A stretch of DNA of 64,000 nt from Polaromonas sp. (GCF_029945895.1 NZ_JAQSDL010000014.1:1-64000), one strand, 5' to 3'. Positions 26,796-36,134 are shown, counted from the first letter of the stretch. Notes: a model not told the origin generated them from the letters alone. Made by a program: numbers and translations.

Positions 26796-27602
26796 ATGAA
26801 AACCTTTCTGACTCCTGCCCTGGTGGCCGTTACCTTGTTGTTCACCGGGTGCGCCAGCACCACCGAAGGCGGCTCCGTCGGCGCGTCCCGTTCGCAACTG
26901 CTGCTGGTGTCGTCTGCGGAGCTGGACCAGATGGCAGCCCAAAGTTACGCCAAGCTCAAGGCCGAGGCCAGTGCCAAGGGCGCGCTCAATACCAACGCGG
27001 CCATGCTGGCCCGCGTGCGCGCAGTGGCCGCTCGCATCCAGCCGCAGACGGCAGTGTTCCGCGCCGATGCGCCGCGCTGGCAGTGGGAAGTCAACCTGAT
27101 CACCAGTGACCAGCTCAATGCCTTTTGCATGCCTGGCGGAAAAATCATGTTCTACACCGGCCTGGTTTCCAGACTCAATCTCAGCGATGACGAAATAGCC
27201 ATCGTGATGGGCCACGAAATCGCCCATGCCCTGCGTGAACACTCACGCGAACAGGTGTCGCAGGCAGCGGCCGCACAAACGGCCATCGGTATCGGCACCC
27301 AGCTGCTGGGGCTGGGTGGGGGCACATCACAGATCACTGAAGCAGCCTACGAGGCGCTCGTAGCCACGCGTTTCAGCCGCTCGCATGAAAGCGAAGCCGA
27401 CCGTATCGGCCTGGAGCTGACGGCACGTGCGGGCTACAACCCCCAGGCCGGCGTCAGCCTGTGGCAAAAAATGGCCAGTGCAGGCAGCTCCGGCGGCGGC
27501 ACCGACTTCCTGAGCAGCCATCCCAGCGACAGCAGCCGCGTGCAGCAGATTCAGGCCTTGCTGCCAACGGTGATGCCGCTGTACCAGGCCACGCGCCGCT
27601 AG
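26796..27602 (+). CDS. M48-family zinc metalloprotease lipoprotein
   Basis: A 268-residue periplasmic lipoprotein (lipobox FTGC, Cys19). The M48 motif HEIAH is at residues 140-144, within GHEIAHALREHSREQ, with the downstream Glu ligand in the SHESEADRIGLELTARAGY segment. This architecture resembles LoiP/YcaL-type outer-membrane peptidases involved in protein quality control. The true start at 26796 begins the signal peptide. Confidence 0.92.
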   Translation: MKTFLTPALVAVTLLFTGCASTTEGGSVGASRSQLLLVSSAELDQMAAQSYAKLKAEASAKGALNTNAAMLARVRAVAARIQPQTAVFRADAPRWQWEVNLITSDQLNAFCMPGGKIMFYTGLVSRLNLSDDEIAIVMGHEIAHALREHSREQVSQAAAAQTAIGIGTQLLGLGGGTSQITEAAYEALVATRFSRSHESEADRIGLELTARAGYNPQAGVSLWQKMASAGSSGGGTDFLSSHPSDSSRVQQIQALLPTVMPLYQATRR

Positions 27603-27688
27603 GCTTCACCTTCGCGGCCTGGCGCGCAAGCCGCTGCCGGACCGCGCTCATCCCCGACCCGACGCCCCCGGTACACGCCGGCGGCATC

Positions 27689-28918
27689 ATGAACACGGGA
27701 AAAGCCATGCATGCAGCCATGACCACCACCGAGATCTACCTGATTGCCATGGCAATCATCTTCACGGTTCCCTACCTGATCTGGCGCATCTTCAAGACCG
27801 ACTACTACGCGCCGCTGGTCGTGGTGCAGATCATTGCCGGCATCCTGCTGGGACCCGGCGTCCTGGGCAGGCTCTACCCCGACTACTACGCCTTTGTGTT
27901 CAGTGCGCCCGTGGTGCAGTCGCTCAATGGCATTGCCTGGTGGGCGGTCATGGTGTTCGTCTGGATTGCCGGCATCGAGCTGGACCTGAAAAAGGCTTGG
28001 GCACACCGGCGCGAGAGCACCATCACTGCCGGCCTGGCGCTGGGCACCCCGCTGCTGTTCGGTTGCGCAGCCGCTGCCGGCATGCTGATGTACGAGGGCT
28101 GGATCGGCCCCCAAGGCATGCGCTGGCAGTTTATCCTGGGCGTCGGCATGGCCTGCGCCGTGACCGCCCTGCCCATCCTGATTTTGCTGATGGAAAAGCT
28201 CGCCATCCTGCGCCAGCCCATCGGCCAGCGCATCCTGCGTTATGCCAGCCTGGACGACATCGCCATCTGGGGCGTGCTGGCGCTGATCCTGATGGACTGG
28301 GAGCGCGTCGGCCGCCAGGCCGGCTTCCTGGCCGCTTTCGCGGTGCTCAGCTACCTCTTTCGCAAGCTGATGGTGTGGATGCCAGAGCGCGACCGCTGGT
28401 ACGCAGGACTCGTCTGGCTCATCGTCTGTGCCTTCGGCGCCGACTGGGCCGGCCTGCATTACATGGTGGGAGCCTTCCTGGCCGGTGCAGTCATGGACAG
28501 CGACTGGTTCAACCAGGAGCACATGGACCTGCTGCGCCACCATGTGCTGCTGGTGATGATGCCGGTGTTTTTCCTGAGCACCGGACTGCGTACCAACTGG
28601 GCGGTGGGCGGCGAAGCTGTTTTCATCGCCGCCGCCGTGCTGCTGGTAGCCTCGGTGGGCGGCAAGCTGATCGGCGTGCACATCGCCGGCAAGATTCTGA
28701 AGTGGGCGCCGGGCGAGAGCTCCATCATCGGCTGGTTGCTGCAGACCAAGGCACTGATCATGATCATCTTTGTCAACATCCTGCTGGACAAAAGCATCAT
28801 CACCAACGAAACCTTCACCGCGCTTCTGTTGATGGCGATTGCCAGCACCATGCTGACGGTGCCGGTGGTCGCACCAAGGCTTGCGCGCATGAAGGAAATG
28901 ATTCTTCGCACGAAGTAG
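27689..28918 (+). CDS. Kef-type cation:proton antiporter (CPA2)
   Basis: A 409-residue inner-membrane protein with 11-12 transmembrane segments of the sodium/hydrogen exchanger fold. Hallmarks are a LDDIAIWGVLALILMDW segment with the paired acidic residues of the transport core (around residues 190-200) and a WLLQTKALIMIIFVNILLD segment typical of Kef-like exchangers. No RCK/TrkA-N domain is attached. The start is uncertain between 27689 and the ATG codons at 27707 and 27719; the one at 27707 is preceded by GGGAAAA. Confidence 0.88.
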   Translation: MNTGKAMHAAMTTTEIYLIAMAIIFTVPYLIWRIFKTDYYAPLVVVQIIAGILLGPGVLGRLYPDYYAFVFSAPVVQSLNGIAWWAVMVFVWIAGIELDLKKAWAHRRESTITAGLALGTPLLFGCAAAAGMLMYEGWIGPQGMRWQFILGVGMACAVTALPILILLMEKLAILRQPIGQRILRYASLDDIAIWGVLALILMDWERVGRQAGFLAAFAVLSYLFRKLMVWMPERDRWYAGLVWLIVCAFGADWAGLHYMVGAFLAGAVMDSDWFNQEHMDLLRHHVLLVMMPVFFLSTGLRTNWAVGGEAVFIAAAVLLVASVGGKLIGVHIAGKILKWAPGESSIIGWLLQTKALIMIIFVNILLDKSIITNETFTALLLMAIASTMLTVPVVAPRLARMKEMILRTK

Positions 28919-29026
28919 GTAGCTGATCTGTCATTGCGGACGGGATCCGCCATCCATGCAGGCACACCTGCGGTCGCGATTCATGCAGCATGGATCCCGT
29001 GTCGCGTTCGGGAAGACAACTACCTA
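28916..29026. terminator. Nested inverted repeat between convergent antiporter and urtE genes
   Basis: TAGGTAG (28916-28922) pairs with CTACCTA (29020-29026). Inside, ACGGGATCC (28940-28948) pairs with GGATCCCGT (28992-29000), and ATGC with GCAT. The outer arms contain the stop codons of both genes. No T-run follows, so a hairpin-dependent bidirectional stop is a suggestion only. Confidence 0.5.
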
Positions 29027-29716
29027 GATCGCCACCAGTTGCCGCACGCCGTTGGCCTGCATGTCCTTGCCCTGGCCGCGCGCAATGAACTCGCCACGTT
29101 CCATCACCAGGTAGTCGTCGGCCAGCTCTTCAGCAAAGTCGTAATACTGCTCGACCAGCAGGATGGCCATGTCGCCGCGGTTCGCCAGCATGCGGATCAC
29201 GCGGCCGATGTCCTTGATGATGCTGGGCTGGATGCCTTCGGTCGGTTCGTCCAGGATCAGCAGCTTGGGTTTGGCCGCCAGCGCGCGCGCAATCGCGAGC
29301 TGCTGCTGCTGCCCGCCCGACAAATCGCCGCCACGCCGGCCCAGCATCTGCTTGAGCACCGGGAACAGCTCAAACAGTTCTGCAGGGATCGGTGTACCGG
29401 CGCTTTTATAAGCCAGGCCCATGCGCAGGTTTTCCTCGACCGTCAGCCGCGCAAAAATCTCTCGTCCCTGCGGCACAAAACCGATGCCGGCGCGGGCGCG
29501 CTCGTAGGGCGTGGCGTTCTGGATGGCCTTGCCGTCGAACGCTATGCTGCCGGTCTTGATCGGCACCAGGCCCATCAGCGACTTGAGCAGGGTGGTCTTG
29601 CCAACCCCGTTGCGGCCCAGCAGCACGGTCACCTTGCCGAGATGGGCGTCCATGCTCACATCGCGCAGGATGTGGGAGCCGCCGTAGTACTGGTTGATGT
29701 TTTTGACTGTCAGCAT
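29024..29716 (-). CDS. urtE: Urea ABC transporter ATP-binding subunit UrtE
   Basis: A 230-residue ATPase of the branched-chain amino-acid type (LivF-like) belonging to the urea importer. Walker A is GRNGVGKTT, signature LSGGQQQQLAIARAL, Walker B LLILDEPTEGIQPS. The open frame extends beyond the conserved ATG at 29716, but the upstream residues derive from a repeat element, so the start is set there. It is the last gene of urtABCDE, separated from urtD by a 579-bp inverted-repeat region. Confidence 0.95.
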   Translation of the reverse strand: MLTVKNINQYYGGSHILRDVSMDAHLGKVTVLLGRNGVGKTTLLKSLMGLVPIKTGSIAFDGKAIQNATPYERARAGIGFVPQGREIFARLTVEENLRMGLAYKSAGTPIPAELFELFPVLKQMLGRRGGDLSGGQQQQLAIARALAAKPKLLILDEPTEGIQPSIIKDIGRVIRMLANRGDMAILLVEQYYDFAEELADDYLVMERGEFIARGQGKDMQANGVRQLVAI

Positions 29717-30295
29717 TTGATGACCTCCCTGGCGCTTGTTGAAGCTTCGGATCCGTGGTGGTTCGCCAGCAGGCCGGGGGTTGCCCGGGGGCAACCTGCG
29801 GTGCTCGGTCCAGCCGGGGCCGAGCTCGAACTCGCTACGCTCAGACAATCGCCCGTACTGACCCGGCTGGACCTCCGCTCCTCGGCGCAGCCAGAAGGGA
29901 GGTGGGGTCGGGAGCGGGTTCGGAGTCGGGTACGTAATCGGGCTCCGGCGAGGACGCGCTTCGCGCGTCCTCGCATTCCCGTACCCGTATTGGATTTTTC
30001 TTCCCCCACCCGTCGGGCTGGGCCGAGGAGCGCAGCCGAAAACGGATCAGGGCGAGCGATTGTCTGAGCCGAAGGCGAGTTCGAGCTCGACCCCGTTTTC
30101 GGCGAGCACCGCAGGTTGCCCCGAAGCGCAGCGCAGGGGACCCAGACCATCGGGTCGCCTTTCTTTTCGTTAGGTTTCTTTGGCGAGACAAAGAAAAGTA
30201 ACTCGCCCGCCGGGGCGAGACCCGGCTTGCGGGATGACCGACGGCCGCTCAAGCTTGCACAGGCTTCTACAGGCTCAGCCCGAACGGTGAAAGGT
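29717..30295. other. Large nested inverted-repeat region inside the urt operon
   Basis: 579 bp without a gene between urtE and urtD. A 17-nt arm at 29791-29807 is the exact reverse complement of 30103-30119. Further matching blocks lie inward (GAGCTCGAACTCGC with GCGAGTTCGAGCTC; CTCAGACAATCGC with GCGATTGTCTGAG). At the centre a perfect hairpin spans 29949-29973 (CGAGGACGCG/CGCGTCCTCG). To the right, TTTCTTTG/CAAAGAAA forms another stem around 30175-30200. This looks like a non-autonomous interspersed element inserted in the operon. Confidence 0.7.
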
Positions 30296-31177
30296 TCAAC
30301 GCCCAAGGTACACCTCGATCACCCGTTCATCCGCCTGCACCTGATCCAAGGTGCCCTGCGCCAGCACCGATCCGTCGCACAATACCGTGACGATTTCGGA
30401 AATCGTACGGATGAAACTCATGTCGTGCTCGACCACCATCAGCGAATGTTTGCCCTTGAGCGTGAGGAACAGCTCGGCCGTACGCGCGGTTTCCTCGTCG
30501 GTCATGCCGGCCACCGGCTCGTCGAGCAGCAGCAGCTTGGGGTCCTGCATCAGCAGCATGCCGATCTCCAGCCACTGCTTTTGCCCATGACTGAGGTTGC
30601 CGGCCATGCGGCCCACGCTGTCGGCCAGATGAATCGTCACCAGGATTTCCGCGAGGCGGTCGCTCTGTAGCGAGTCGAGCCTGAAGAACATGGACGACCT
30701 CACGCCCTTGTTGGTCTTGAGCGCAAGTTCCAGATTTTCGAACACGGTGAGCTGTTCAAACACTGTGGGTTTCTGGAACTTGCGCCCAATGCCGAGCTGG
30801 GCGATCTGCGGCTCGGTGTGGCGCAGCAGGTCGATCGTGCTGCCAAAGTAAACCGTGCCTTCGTCAGGCCGGGTCTTGCCGGTGATGATGTCCATCATCG
30901 TGGTCTTGCCGGCGCCGTTCGGGCCGATGATGCAGCGCAGCTCGCCCGGCGCGATATCGAGCGAGAGTTTGTTGATGGCCTTGAAGCCGTCGAAGCTGAC
31001 GCTCACGTCTTCCAGATAAAGGATGCGGCCATGCGTGACATCGACCTCGCCCGGCGTGGCGATGCGGCTGCCGCTCGCGCTGCGGCCACCGGACTCGGTG
31101 TTGCTGCGGCCGGCCTCCAGCGCCGCCCGGCGCTCCTCGATGCGGCGCGCGCCCTGTTCCAGCAGATCGGGGGTCAT
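30296..31177 (-). CDS. urtD: Urea ABC transporter ATP-binding subunit UrtD
   Basis: A 293-residue LivG-like ATPase. Residues 1-45 are a non-conserved N-terminal extension. The nucleotide-binding domain has Walker A GPNGAGKTT, a Q-loop region, signature LSHGQKQWLEIGMLL (LSHGQ replaces LSGGQ, as usual for UrtD) and LLLLDEPVAGMT. Its ATG at 31177 overlaps the urtC stop (ATGA). Confidence 0.95.
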   Translation of the reverse strand: MTPDLLEQGARRIEERRAALEAGRSNTESGGRSASGSRIATPGEVDVTHGRILYLEDVSVSFDGFKAINKLSLDIAPGELRCIIGPNGAGKTTMMDIITGKTRPDEGTVYFGSTIDLLRHTEPQIAQLGIGRKFQKPTVFEQLTVFENLELALKTNKGVRSSMFFRLDSLQSDRLAEILVTIHLADSVGRMAGNLSHGQKQWLEIGMLLMQDPKLLLLDEPVAGMTDEETARTAELFLTLKGKHSLMVVEHDMSFIRTISEIVTVLCDGSVLAQGTLDQVQADERVIEVYLGR

Positions 31178-32292
31178 TGGGACTCTCCCTTGCGCAGCTT
31201 TTTGACGAGGCCGACCACCCCATGAGGCAGGAACAGCGTGACCGCAATGAACAACATGCCCAGGAAATACAGCCAGTATTCGGGGTAAGCCACCGTCAGC
31301 CAGCTCTTGGCGCCGTTGACGATGAAGGCACCGACGATGGGGCCGATGAGGGTGGCGCGTCCGCCGACGGCGGCCCAGATCGCCATCTCGATCGAGTTGG
31401 CCGGGCTCATCTCGCTGGGGTTGATGATGCCGACCTGTGGAACGTACAGGGCGCCGGCAATGCCGCACATCACGGCCGACAGGGTCCAGATGGTCAATTT
31501 GTAACCGATGGGGTTGTAGCCAGAGAACATCACGCGCGTCTCGGCATCGCGAATCGCCTGCAGCACACGGCCAAACTTGCTGCGTACCAGCCACTTGGCA
31601 AACAGGAAAAAGCCCAGCAGGGTCAAGCCGGTGATCACGAACAGCCCCATGCGCATGGTGGGCGTGGCAATCGGCGTGTCCAGGATACGCTTGAAATCGG
31701 TGAAGCCGTTGTTGCCGCCAAAGCCGGTCTCGTTGCGGAAGAACAGCAGCATGGCCGCAAAGGTCATGGCCTGCGTGATGATCGAGAAGTAGACGCCCTT
31801 GATGCGCGAGCGGAAAGCGAAGTAGCCGAACACAAAGGCCACCACGCCAGGCACCAGCACGACCAGGAACAGCGTGGCGACAAAGCTGTCGCTGAAGGCC
31901 CAGTGCCAGGGCAGTTCCTTCCAGTCGAGAAATACCATGAAGTCCGGCAGGTCACTTTTGTAGTTGCCGTCGCGCCCGATCTGGCGCATCAGGTACATGC
32001 CCATGGCGTAACCCCCGAGCGCAAAAAACAGGCCGTGGCCCAGCGACAAGATGCCGGTGTAGCCCCAGATCAGGTCCATGGCCAGCGCCACGATGGCGTA
32101 ACACATGATCTTGCCAAGCAGCGCCACCGCGTAGGTGCTCATGTGGAACATGCTGGTCTCGGGCACCAGCAAATTAAGCACGGGGGCCAGCGCGCACACG
32201 AGCAGCAGTGCCACGATAAAGGTGCTCAAACCGACGCGTGTGAGTAGCGGACCTTTGGCGGGCAGAGCGATCGAATGGGAGGGTTGGGTCAT
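31174..32292 (-). CDS. urtC: Urea ABC transporter permease UrtC
   Basis: A 372-residue LivM-like inner-membrane permease with about eight to ten transmembrane segments (AMDLIWGYTGILSLGHGLFFALGGYAMGMYLM is a family hallmark segment, here described by its Gly/Ala-rich pattern). It pairs with UrtB to form the urea channel. It overlaps urtD by four bases and starts one base after the urtB stop codon, so all three are tightly coupled. Confidence 0.94.
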   Translation of the reverse strand: MTQPSHSIALPAKGPLLTRVGLSTFIVALLLVCALAPVLNLLVPETSMFHMSTYAVALLGKIMCYAIVALAMDLIWGYTGILSLGHGLFFALGGYAMGMYLMRQIGRDGNYKSDLPDFMVFLDWKELPWHWAFSDSFVATLFLVVLVPGVVAFVFGYFAFRSRIKGVYFSIITQAMTFAAMLLFFRNETGFGGNNGFTDFKRILDTPIATPTMRMGLFVITGLTLLGFFLFAKWLVRSKFGRVLQAIRDAETRVMFSGYNPIGYKLTIWTLSAVMCGIAGALYVPQVGIINPSEMSPANSIEMAIWAAVGGRATLIGPIVGAFIVNGAKSWLTVAYPEYWLYFLGMLFIAVTLFLPHGVVGLVKKLRKGESQ

Positions 32293-32293
32293 G

Positions 32294-33868
32294 TCATGCT
32301 TCCGCTGAGCGGCCCTTCATGGCAAAGATGCCCTGTGGACGTTTTTGAATGAAGATGATGATGAGCACCAGCACCGCAATCTTGGCCAGCACCGCACCGG
32401 TCCAGCCTTCGAGGAATTTGTTCAGGATGCCCAGGCCCAGGGCGGCGTACACGGTGCCGGCCAGCTGGCCCACGCCGCCCAGCACCACGACCATGAAAGC
32501 ATCGACGATATAACCCTGGCCCAGGTCCGGGCCGACGTTGCCAACCTGGCTCAGCGCACAACCGGCCAGGCCCGCAATGCCGGAGCCGAGTGCAAACGCA
32601 TAGGTGTCCACACGCGCCGTGTTCACACCCATGCAGGAGGCAATCGGCCGGTTCTGCGTGACACCGCGCACAAACAATCCAAGCCGCGTTTTGCTGATCA
32701 GCCAGGCCATGCCGAGCAGCACGGCAATTGCAAAACCGATGATGACGAGACGGTTGTAGGGCAGCGACAGGTTGCCCAGCACCTGCACGCCGCCGCTCAT
32801 CCACACCGGGTTTTCAACACCGACGTTTTGCGCGCCGAAAATCGAACGCACCCCTTGCTGCAGCATCAGGCTGATGCCCCAGGTGGCCAGCAGGGTTTCC
32901 AGCGGCCTGCCATAAAGAAAACGTATCACGCCGCGTTCCAGCGCCGCGCCCATCAGTGCCGAGGCCATGAAGGCCACCGGCACCGCCGCCAGCAGATACC
33001 AGTCGAACAGGCCGGGTAAATACTTCTGGAACAGGCCCTGGACCACGTAGGTGGCGTAGGCGCCAATCATCATCAGCTCACCGTGCGCCATGTTGATGAC
33101 ACCCATCAAACCGTAGGTGATGGCCAGGCCCAGCGCCACCAGCAGCAGGATGCTGCCCAGGCTGATGCCGCTGAACACCGCGCCCAGCTTGTCGCCCCAG
33201 GCCAGCGCCGACTCGACCTTGCGCAGCGAAGCCAGCAGCGCACTCTTGACTTCTGGGTCGTCCTCTTCCGACAGGCGGGCGATGAGCACGGTCTTGCTGA
33301 TCGGATTGTTGCTGCCTGACAGGCGGGCGGCGGCTTCCATGCGCTTGGCCTTGTCGCTGCTGCTCAGAAGAATGGTGGCGCGCACCATCTCCAGCTGGTT
33401 TTTCAGGGCCGGCACTGCTTCCGCCGCATAAGCTTTTTCGATCAGCGGCAGGCGCGACTCGTCAGCCCCGCCAGAAAGCGTCTTGATGGCTTCGGCGCGG
33501 ATTTTTTCTTCTTTCGAGAACAGCTTGAGCGCGGCCAGCGCGTTGTCGAGTTCGCCGCGCATCAAGTTGTTGTTGATCACGTCCTCGGCGTCCGCGGGTA
33601 CCGGCAGCGCGGCGCCGGTGATGGGGTCGTAACCCTTGTCATCCTTGATGACAAAGACCTTGCCGCCCGCCGTCTTGACCGCGTCGTCGGCCAGGGCCTG
33701 GATGAAGGCCGCAGTTTTGTCATCGGGGTTGGCCGCGGCTTTGTTCAGCGCCTCGACCCGGGTCTCGGTATCGCCGAGAGCCATGCCTTTTACCTCATCC
33801 GCGCTTAAAGCATGGGCGCCAGCAGCTACAAAAAAAGTAGCAGATAGAAGAAGTGTGCGAATCATCAT
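32294..33868 (-). CDS. urtB: Urea ABC transporter permease UrtB
   Basis: A 524-residue LivH-like permease. Residues 1-20 are a signal peptide; about 21-225 are a periplasmic helical region with repeated lysine/glutamate-rich segments (UrtB-specific); about 230-520 are the membrane domain with the INMAHGELMMIGAY motif. Part of the signal sequence (TFFVAAGAHA) is encoded by a copy of repeat B (33812-33842). A terminator precedes it in the urtA-urtB gap. Two ATGs (33868, 33865) are possible starts. Confidence 0.94.
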   Translation of the reverse strand: MMIRTLLLSATFFVAAGAHALSADEVKGMALGDTETRVEALNKAAANPDDKTAAFIQALADDAVKTAGGKVFVIKDDKGYDPITGAALPVPADAEDVINNNLMRGELDNALAALKLFSKEEKIRAEAIKTLSGGADESRLPLIEKAYAAEAVPALKNQLEMVRATILLSSSDKAKRMEAAARLSGSNNPISKTVLIARLSEEDDPEVKSALLASLRKVESALAWGDKLGAVFSGISLGSILLLVALGLAITYGLMGVINMAHGELMMIGAYATYVVQGLFQKYLPGLFDWYLLAAVPVAFMASALMGAALERGVIRFLYGRPLETLLATWGISLMLQQGVRSIFGAQNVGVENPVWMSGGVQVLGNLSLPYNRLVIIGFAIAVLLGMAWLISKTRLGLFVRGVTQNRPIASCMGVNTARVDTYAFALGSGIAGLAGCALSQVGNVGPDLGQGYIVDAFMVVVLGGVGQLAGTVYAALGLGILNKFLEGWTGAVLAKIAVLVLIIIFIQKRPQGIFAMKGRSAEA

Positions 33869-33995
33869 GATGAAGAACCTGTAGGGTAGGCACAGGAGCA
33901 GGCTTTAACGGCTTGCCACGATGCCCAGGCTGCAACTTCCTTGAAAACAATGAACCGGCAATGCACCGGAGTAGCGCAAGAAGCGGGCCAGACCG

Positions 33996-34033
33996 AAAAA
34001 AAACCGCACCTGTTTTCTGCTGACCAGGTGCGG
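33996..34033 (-). terminator. Rho-independent terminator after urtA
   Basis: Read on the minus strand, CCGCACCTG (complement of 34025-34033) and CAGGTGCGG (complement of 34004-34012) form a perfect 9-bp stem with a 12-nt loop, followed by eight T residues (plus-strand A run 33996-34003). It lies 40 bp after the urtA stop. It can reduce transcription of urtBCDE relative to the binding protein. Confidence 0.85.
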
Positions 34034-34072
34034 CTTGCACCGCAGGCCCCGCCGGGGCTTGCGGTAGCGGCC

Positions 34073-35350
34073 TTATTTGGAGGCCATTTTTGCCGGCTCG
34101 TCAGGCTTCTTGTCGTTGCCTTCGATGTACGGGCTCCATGGCTTGGCTTTCACCGGGCCGGGCGTCTTCCACACCACGTTGAACTGGCCGTCGGCCTTGA
34201 TCTCGCCGATGAACACCGACTTGTGCAGATGGTGATTCTTCTCGTCCATCTTGGAGACGATGCCCGACGGTGCCGGGAAAGTCTGACCGGCCATGGCGGC
34301 GATGACCTTGTCGGTATCGGTGGACTTGGCCTTCTCGACAGCCTGCTTCCACATGTGGATGCCGATGTAGGTGGCTTCCATCGGGTCATTGGTCAGCGGC
34401 TTGTCCATGTGGCCCGGAATCTTCTTGGCCTTGGCGTACTCGCTCCACTGCTTGATGAAGGCGGTGTTGGTCGGGTTCTTGATCGACATGAAGTAGTTCC
34501 AGGCGGCCAGATGGCCCACCAACGGTTTCGTATCCACACCGCGCAGTTCTTCCTCGCCCACGGAGAAGGCGACCACCGGCACGTCCTTGGCTTTCAAGCC
34601 GGCATTGCCCAGTTCCTTGTAGAAGGGAACATTGGAGTCGCCGTTGATGGTGGAGACCACGGCGGTCTTGCCGCCGGCAGAGAACTTCTTCACGTCAGCC
34701 ACGATGGTCTGGTAGTCGGAGTGCCCGAACGGTGTGTATTTCTCGTCGATGTCGCTGTCTTTCACGCCTTTGCTTTTCAGGTAGGCGCGCAGGATCTTGT
34801 TGGTCGTGCGTGGGTACACGTAGTCGGTGCCCAGCAACACCCAGCGCTTGGCACCGCCGCCGGCCTTGCTCATCAGGTAGTCAACGGCAGGAATGGCTTG
34901 CTGATTTGGCGCCGCACCGGTGTAGAACACGTTCTTGGACAGCTCTTCACCCTCGTACTGCACAGGGTAGAACAGCAGGCCGTTCATTTCTTCCACCACC
35001 GGCAGCACCGACTTGCGCGACACGGACGTCCAGCAGCCGAAAATCACCGAGACCTTGTCCTGACCGAGCAACTGCTTGGTCTTCTCAGCGAACAGCGGCC
35101 AGTTGGAGGCCGGGTCCACCACCACGGGCTCGAGCTTCTTGCCGAGCACGCCACCCTTGGCATTGATCTCGTCAATCGCCATGAGCACCGTGTCTTTCAA
35201 CACGGTTTCCGAAATGGCCATGGTGCCCGACAGGCTGTGCAGAATGCCCACCTTGATGGTGCCGCCCGACTGGGCATGGGCTGGCAGAACCGAGAGGCCC
35301 GCCAGGGCGACGGCGGCGCTGAGCGCCTTGAGGGTAAAACGACGTTGCAT
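34073..35350 (-). CDS. urtA: Urea ABC transporter substrate-binding protein UrtA
   Basis: A 425-residue periplasmic receptor of the amide/urea type (LivK-like), with a signal peptide ending AHA-Q (about residue 26). The mature part starts IKVGILHSLSGTMAISE and contains FGCWTSVSRKSVLPVVE, the sequence around the urea site in this family. It is the first gene of urtABCDE, separated from urtB by 200 bp and a terminator. A 7-bp inverted repeat with a GGGT loop (ATACGCC/GGCGTAT, 35457-35474) lies about 107-124 bp upstream of the ATG. Confidence 0.95.
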   Translation of the reverse strand: MQRRFTLKALSAAVALAGLSVLPAHAQSGGTIKVGILHSLSGTMAISETVLKDTVLMAIDEINAKGGVLGKKLEPVVVDPASNWPLFAEKTKQLLGQDKVSVIFGCWTSVSRKSVLPVVEEMNGLLFYPVQYEGEELSKNVFYTGAAPNQQAIPAVDYLMSKAGGGAKRWVLLGTDYVYPRTTNKILRAYLKSKGVKDSDIDEKYTPFGHSDYQTIVADVKKFSAGGKTAVVSTINGDSNVPFYKELGNAGLKAKDVPVVAFSVGEEELRGVDTKPLVGHLAAWNYFMSIKNPTNTAFIKQWSEYAKAKKIPGHMDKPLTNDPMEATYIGIHMWKQAVEKAKSTDTDKVIAAMAGQTFPAPSGIVSKMDEKNHHLHKSVFIGEIKADGQFNVVWKTPGPVKAKPWSPYIEGNDKKPDEPAKMASK

Positions 35351-35703
35351 GTGCTTCTCCGGTAGGTAGATGGTTCGCGTTTCGCTTCACACCAGCCGCC
35401 AAGGGGGCTTTTGCGAAGCGATGAGGCGATTCTGGCCACCGACCGGGGATTGGGAAATACGCCGGGTGGCGTATGCAGGACGGGATCACAAAGATCGCCT
35501 GTCCCCCCCCGACAGTGATTCGGGGCAGAAATTCGCGGCGACAGCGCCTCCTGCCCACCGATCAAGCAGGCCTGTCACGAACACCTCCCTGGCACCCGGA
35601 GAAGTCACATGGACATGGCAGCGGGTTCCTTTTCATGCACCGTTGACCCCGTGACCTTGTCATTTCGTCGGTCCGTTCATTCCCATCCGGTTAGTATCTG
35701 GCA
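35351..35703. other. Intergenic region upstream of urtA and of the next lipoprotein
   Basis: 353 bp with no gene. It should hold the urtA promoter (minus strand) and that of the gene at 35704 (plus strand). Seen: a perfect 7-bp inverted repeat with 4-nt loop at 35457-35474. No convincing -24/-12 or -35/-10 pair was recognised. Confidence 0.55.
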
Positions 35704-36129
35704 ATGACTACCAAATTCCTCCCCGCGCTCTTCGTGTCGATGGCCGTTTCGGGCATTTTGTCGGGTTGCCAGGTCACTGGAAAACCGGCCAACATGCCGC
35801 CCTTTGGTTCGTTGGCGCAAATCACTGCCATCTCGCCCGACACCAACCAGGTCCTTCACCCGGGTCAGCAAGTCAAGCTCAAGGTCGATGTCAGTTATGT
35901 CCTGACTTCGGAAGCGGGAACGATCAAACTGATTGTTCTGGCGGCCGACAGCTCTGATCTCGGCCAGGATGTCAAGGTGATCGCCAAGGGAAGCGGAAAA
36001 GCCACGCTGGAAACCCAGTTCACCGTGCCGACCACCACCGAGATTCGCGTGTTTGCGCCGCTGGTTGTGCAGGGAGAAAGCTCGGGCTCCGCCACGGATG
36101 GCCGATCCTACAAGGTGCTTCCCCGCTGA
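35704..36129 (+). CDS. Putative lipoprotein, Ig-like fold suspected
   Basis: A 141-residue protein with lipobox LSGC (Cys22) and a mature part of alternating hydrophobic strands (VKLKVDVSYVL, IKLIVLAADS, EIRVFAPLVV), suggesting a beta-sandwich. The function is unknown. No partner gene is evident; it is convergent with an AI-2E family gene. A strong terminator follows. Confidence 0.72.
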   Translation: MTTKFLPALFVSMAVSGILSGCQVTGKPANMPPFGSLAQITAISPDTNQVLHPGQQVKLKVDVSYVLTSEAGTIKLIVLAADSSDLGQDVKVIAKGSGKATLETQFTVPTTTEIRVFAPLVVQGESSGSATDGRSYKVLPR

Positions 36130-36134
36130 GCATG

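Noticed and set aside
29717-29848. N-terminal extension of UrtE upstream of 29716
   Set aside because: The extra 44 residues are encoded by the inverted-repeat element and not by conserved coding sequence.
35351-35703. Sigma-54 promoter for urtA
   Set aside because: Several GG/GC combinations were examined on the minus strand; each has wrong spacing or lacks the conserved blocks.
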